Source of the DNA: JAEUMD01 sp044222395
Lineage (GTDB): Bacteria > Pseudomonadota > Alphaproteobacteria > Rhizobiales > Hyphomicrobiaceae
Assembly: GCA_044222395.1 (NCBI GenBank)
Contig: JBGANK010000096.1
Location: forward strand, 1-7,092
Length of the DNA stretch: 7,092 nt
Direction: 5' to 3'
Positions 4,799-7,092 of this stretch are shown here, in pieces. Made by a program: the position numbers and the translations under genes. Every line of letters starts with the position of its first letter. Position 1 is the first letter of the stretch. The notes under the pieces are model-generated. The model was not told the origin of the DNA and ran no database searches. It saw only the letters and a program-made list of their open reading frames with translations.

Positions 4799-6851
4799 GC
4801 ATCTTGCGCGTGGCGCGTTCATTTATGTGCGTCAGTCGACCGCTGACCAATTGCTGCACAATCACGAGAGCCGCCGTCGTCAATACGGACTGGCCGACCG
4901 CGCGCGTCAACTGGGGTGGCAAGAAATCGTCGTCATCGACGACGATCTGGGTCGTTCTGGCTCGGGCGTCAGTCGCCCGGGTTTCGAACGGTTGCTGGCG
5001 GCGATTTGTGAGGGGCGCGCCGGCGCGGTGTTTGCGATCGAGGCGTCCCGCTTGGCGCGCAACGGCCGGGACTGGCATACGCTGATCGAATTCTGCGGTC
5101 TCGTCGGAACGATCATCATCGACGAGGACGGGGTCTACGAGCCGCGTCATCCCAACGATCGTCTGCTGCTCGGCATGAAGGGCACGATGAGCGAGTTGGA
5201 GTTGTCGATCCTGCGGCAACGTTCGCTGGAAGCCTTGAAACAGAAGGCGCGGCGGGGCGAACTGTTCCTGACGGTGGCGATCGGCTATGTGAAGGTTCGT
5301 CACGACCGGATCGCCAAAGATCCGGACCAGCGGGTGCGCGAGGCTGTCGCGCTGGTCTTTTCCAAATTTGCCGAATTCCAGAGCATCCGGCAGGTGCATC
5401 TCTGGTTCCGCCAGGAGCGGATCGCCCTTCCGGCCGTGAGTTACACGGTTGCCGAAGGCCGCAGCATCGTATGGAAGCTGCCGGTTTACAACACGGTCCA
5501 CCACATTCTGACCAACCCGATCTACGCCGGCGCCTATGTGTTCGGCCGCACCGGCAGCCGGGTGAGGATTGAGGCCGGCCGCAAGCGCATTGTGCGCGGC
5601 CACAGGCGCGAACGAACCGAATGGGAGGTCTTGCTCACGGAGCATCACGAAGGATATCTCTCGTGGGCGGAGTTCGAGAGGAATCAGCGCCTGATCGCCG
5701 ACAACGCCAATAGCAAGGGTCTCATGGCGCGTGGATCAGTCCGCCGCGGCGAGACACTGTTGGCCGGTCTCCTGCGCTGCGGACACTGCGGTCGGAAGCT
5801 GCATGTCGCCTATGGAGGCGCGCACGGCGAGGCAGGCCGGTATCACTGCAAGGGGGGCTTTCTAAACCATGGCGGAGATCGTTGCATCTCCTTCGGCAGC
5901 TTGCGGGTTGATCAAGCAGTTGGCGCGGAGGTCCTGCGGCTCCTGAAGCCGCTCGGCATCGAGGCTGCTCTCGAAGCGGTCGAGGCCCGCAAGACGGAGG
6001 CCGTCGAGAAGCGTCGTCATTATGAGCTCGCGCTCAAGCAGGCGCGTTACGAGGCGGCGCTCGCCCATCGGCAATATGACGCCGTCGATCCGGATAATCG
6101 CCTGGTCGCCAGCGAACTCGAACGGCGGTGGAACGAGAAGCTGATAGCCGTCCGTCAGCTCGAAGACGAGTTTGAAGCGATCGAGCAACAGCGCCCCCTG
6201 ACTCTCGGCGACGAGGAGCGTGACCGGCTTCTGCGGCTGGGCGCCGACCTGGAGATGGCGTGGTCGCATCCGGCCGCCACCATGGCGACGCGCAAGCGGA
6301 TCGTTCGCGCTGCTCTGCATGAGATCGTCGTGAGGATCGAGCCCGGCTTCGTCAACATGGTTCTGCACTGGCGCGGCGGCGATCACACCGCGCTGAAGGT
6401 CAAGAAGAACACGACCGGCAAGCACCGCTGGACGGTTGCGGAAGAGACCGAGACGTTGGTTCGCGAACTCGCGCGTCTGATGCCGGATCGTGCCATCGCA
6501 TCGGTTCTGAACCGCGCCGGCAAGCGAACCGGCCGCAACAATGGCTGGACGCAAAGCCGGGTCACAAGCTTGCGCAATCGCTGCGGGATCGCCGTCTATC
6601 GCGACGGCGAGCGCAGCGAGCGAGGCGAAGTGACTCTCGACGAAGCAGCGACCGCCCTTAATGTGAGCCCGATGACGGTCCTTCGCATGATCCGGCGTGG
6701 CGTCCTCGCTGCACGACAGCTGTGCAAAGGCGCGCCGTGGGTGATCCGAGCGGCTGATTTGAACGATGCCGCCGTCCGCGCCGAAGTCAACGGCCGACGC
6801 CGCCGACCGTTAACTCAAGATCCAAATCAGCAAGCCTTTACATTCCAATGA
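4779..6851 (+). CDS. large serine recombinase, 690 aa
   Basis: Site-specific recombinase that integrates and excises this element. The N-terminal catalytic domain (about 12-155) has YVRQSTADQ with S20 as nucleophile and R18 next to it, DLGRSGSGVSRPGFERLL (57-73), EASRLARNGRDW (88-99) and MSELELSILRQRS (137-149). The recombinase domain follows (about 165-310, with TNPIYAGAYVFGR), then a zinc ribbon with C334, C337, C357 and C369, a coiled coil (about 395-475), and a basic region. Residues about 617-662 (LDEAATALNVSPMTVLRMIRRG) look like an excisionase or MerR-type helix-turn-helix fused at the C-terminus. ATG 4779 has GGAGGG at 4768-4773; it overlaps the preceding stop as ATGA. The gene is intact with all catalytic residues, so it should be functional. 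In a circle its stop is 18 bases before the joint-formed start of the first gene. Confidence 0.95.
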   Translation: MTKITPEHLARGAFIYVRQSTADQLLHNHESRRRQYGLADRARQLGWQEIVVIDDDLGRSGSGVSRPGFERLLAAICEGRAGAVFAIEASRLARNGRDWHTLIEFCGLVGTIIIDEDGVYEPRHPNDRLLLGMKGTMSELELSILRQRSLEALKQKARRGELFLTVAIGYVKVRHDRIAKDPDQRVREAVALVFSKFAEFQSIRQVHLWFRQERIALPAVSYTVAEGRSIVWKLPVYNTVHHILTNPIYAGAYVFGRTGSRVRIEAGRKRIVRGHRRERTEWEVLLTEHHEGYLSWAEFERNQRLIADNANSKGLMARGSVRRGETLLAGLLRCGHCGRKLHVAYGGAHGEAGRYHCKGGFLNHGGDRCISFGSLRVDQAVGAEVLRLLKPLGIEAALEAVEARKTEAVEKRRHYELALKQARYEAALAHRQYDAVDPDNRLVASELERRWNEKLIAVRQLEDEFEAIEQQRPLTLGDEERDRLLRLGADLEMAWSHPAATMATRKRIVRAALHEIVVRIEPGFVNMVLHWRGGDHTALKVKKNTTGKHRWTVAEETETLVRELARLMPDRAIASVLNRAGKRTGRNNGWTQSRVTSLRNRCGIAVYRDGERSERGEVTLDEAATALNVSPMTVLRMIRRGVLAARQLCKGAPWVIRAADLNDAAVRAEVNGRRRRPLTQDPNQQAFTFQ
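6810..6850 (+). promoter_or_regulatory. AT-richer stretch before the orphan start, possible promoter
   Basis: The last codons of the recombinase, from TTAACTCAAG through TTTACATTCC, are distinctly richer in A and T than the surroundings and lie just before the ribosome site at 6858. A promoter here would fire across the joint in the circle. No well-spaced -35/-10 pair is evident (TTAACT and TACATT are too far apart), so this is weak. Confidence 0.25.
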
Positions 6852-6857
6852 CATCGC

Positions 6858-6872
6858 GAGGTGAGCATCATG
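6858..6872 (+). promoter_or_regulatory. orphan Shine-Dalgarno and ATG at the right end of the element
   Basis: GAGGTGAG (6858-6865) precedes ATG 6870-6872. In the integrated state this opens only 17 codons (start MNQDR, then antisense istB code) and stops at TGA 6921-6923. In the circular form the codons ATG AAT CAG GAT CGG join to TTG AAG CAG of the first element gene in the same frame. I therefore read it as the start signal of the DUF5372-like gene, parked at the other end of the linear element. Confidence 0.7.
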
Positions 6873-6901
6873 AATCAGGATCGGGCGGGCCGACGAGGTG
6901 C
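6866..6901. other. attR: right recombination junction of the serine-recombinase element
   Basis: The element half ends ATCAGGAT at 6881, core CGG at 6882-6884, and the host half starts GCGGGCCGACG at 6885, antisense to IstB HLVGPP. Together with attL this gives an inferred attP of ...CAGGAT-CGG-TTGAAG... and attB of ...GGTTC-CGG-GCGGG.... Confidence 0.75.
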
Positions 6902-7092
6902 AAGACCTCGGCGCGATCGATGAAGCCGAGCTCGGCGAGCGCCATGATGCGGTTCTTGTCGAGCGAAGGCTGGAAGGAGAAGTCGAACCCGGCGAGGGTT
7001 TTGATGGCGGAGAGGCGCGCCATGACGAGCGCCGTTTTGACGCGACGGTTCTCACGCAGGGTAACTCCTCCGCGAGCAGGGCGTCGATGGCT
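6882..7092 (-). pseudogene. istB: IstB N-terminal part, frameshifted and cut at the P-loop
   Basis: On the minus strand from the right edge, frame one reads AIDALLAEEL, then after position about 7063 the match moves to another frame reading LRENRRVKTALVMARLSAIK, then TLAGFDFSFQPSLDKNRIMA and FIDRAEVLHLVGPP, ending at the serine-recombinase element junction. Both pieces are standard IstB sequence, so one base is missing in GAGGAGTTACCCTG (an intact gene would read GAG GAG TTn ACC CTG). Past the junction the frame adds DPDS and stops at 6870-6868 within the inserted element. The true N-terminus and istA are beyond the window. Confidence 0.85.

Larger units (their letters stand above)
4303..6884 (+). 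mobile_element. three-gene serine-recombinase element inserted in istB
   Basis: About 2582 bp carrying a DUF5372-like gene, a 61-aa gene and a large serine recombinase, all on the plus strand. Boundaries come from reconstruction: joining plus-strand base 4302 directly to 6885 (keeping one CGG) gives on the minus strand an unbroken IstB reading VLHLVGPPGTGKTHLAIA. The 3-bp repeat CGG flanks the insert at 4300-4302 and 6882-6884, the only identity shared between the ends. There are no transposon-type terminal inverted repeats, as expected for elements moved by large serine recombinases. No cargo is seen, so it is a minimal self-moving unit that parasitises an insertion sequence. Confidence 0.88.
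3762..7092 (-). mobile_element. IS21-family element, 3' part, interrupted and inactive
   Basis: The istB gene in two pieces (see the separate entries) shows an IS21-family element whose istA would lie beyond 7092. I place its outer end near 3762, where TGTCAATCAGCACTGAATGG starts with the TG usual for IS21 ends and is followed by GGGGACCCC and a long palindrome, as often found in IS21 terminal repeats. The end is inferred; the opposite end is outside the window. The element is dead in istB for two reasons: the serine-recombinase element inserted at 4303-6884 and a one-base deletion near 7063. Confidence 0.7.

Noticed and set aside
4497..5648. 383-codon minus-strand open frame across the recombinase
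   Set aside because: Antisense shadow of a clear serine recombinase; no recognisable motif.
4303..6884. Terminal inverted repeats of the serine-recombinase element
   Set aside because: The 30 bases inward from each end match only in scattered positions (such as AT-CT--C at 14-21), no better than expected for attP arms; no real inverted repeat.
1..7092. CRISPR array, tRNA, rRNA or toxin-antitoxin system
   Set aside because: No regularly spaced repeats, no cloverleaf or rRNA signature, and no recognisable toxin or antitoxin motifs were seen.

Overview
The window looks like an accessory, insertion-rich region of a high-GC alphaproteobacterium. A Rhizobiales or Bradyrhizobium-type genome is my best guess, based on high-GC codon choice, GAGG-type ribosome sites and a mix of elements (IS66, IS21, serine recombinase with DUF5372-like partner) familiar from rhizobial symbiosis islands. 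This is inference from memory; there is no rRNA or other taxonomic marker.

Layout. Positions 1-1182 are host or older accessory DNA: the 5' part of a minus-strand gene running off the left edge (start at 257), a divergent 227-aa hypothetical protein (311-994), and the first 33 codons of a small gene (from 1082). That small gene is cut off by an IS66-family element at 1183-3749 with tnpC, tnpB and tnpA, all on the minus strand and apparently intact. Twelve bases further on begins what I read as the terminus of an IS21-family element (about 3762 to beyond 7092). Its istB gene, minus strand, is split into an N-terminal part (7092 down to 6882) and a C-terminal part (4302 down to 3893). The IstB N-terminal part also carries a one-base deletion near 7063.

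The split is caused by a third element, 4303-6884 (about 2.58 kb), with three plus-strand genes: a DUF5372-like ORF, a 61-aa ORF and a 690-aa large serine recombinase. Removing the element with one copy of a 3-bp repeat (CGG at 4300-4302 and 6882-6884) rebuilds an uninterrupted IstB Walker A loop, GPPGTGKTHLA, so the boundaries are known to the base.

The most notable observation concerns the joint of the excised circle. The right end carries a Shine-Dalgarno sequence and ATG (6858-6872) that in the integrated form lead only into a 17-codon dead end. When right and left ends are joined through CGG, this ATG reads in frame into the first gene of the element, which in the integrated form has no ATG or GTG start and no ribosome site. 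The circle would thus assemble the start of the DUF5372-like gene and place the three genes in an endless head-to-tail operon (recombinase stop 6851, 18 bases to the ATG). This resembles, at the level of translation, the joint promoters known for circular Tn4451 and some IS circles.
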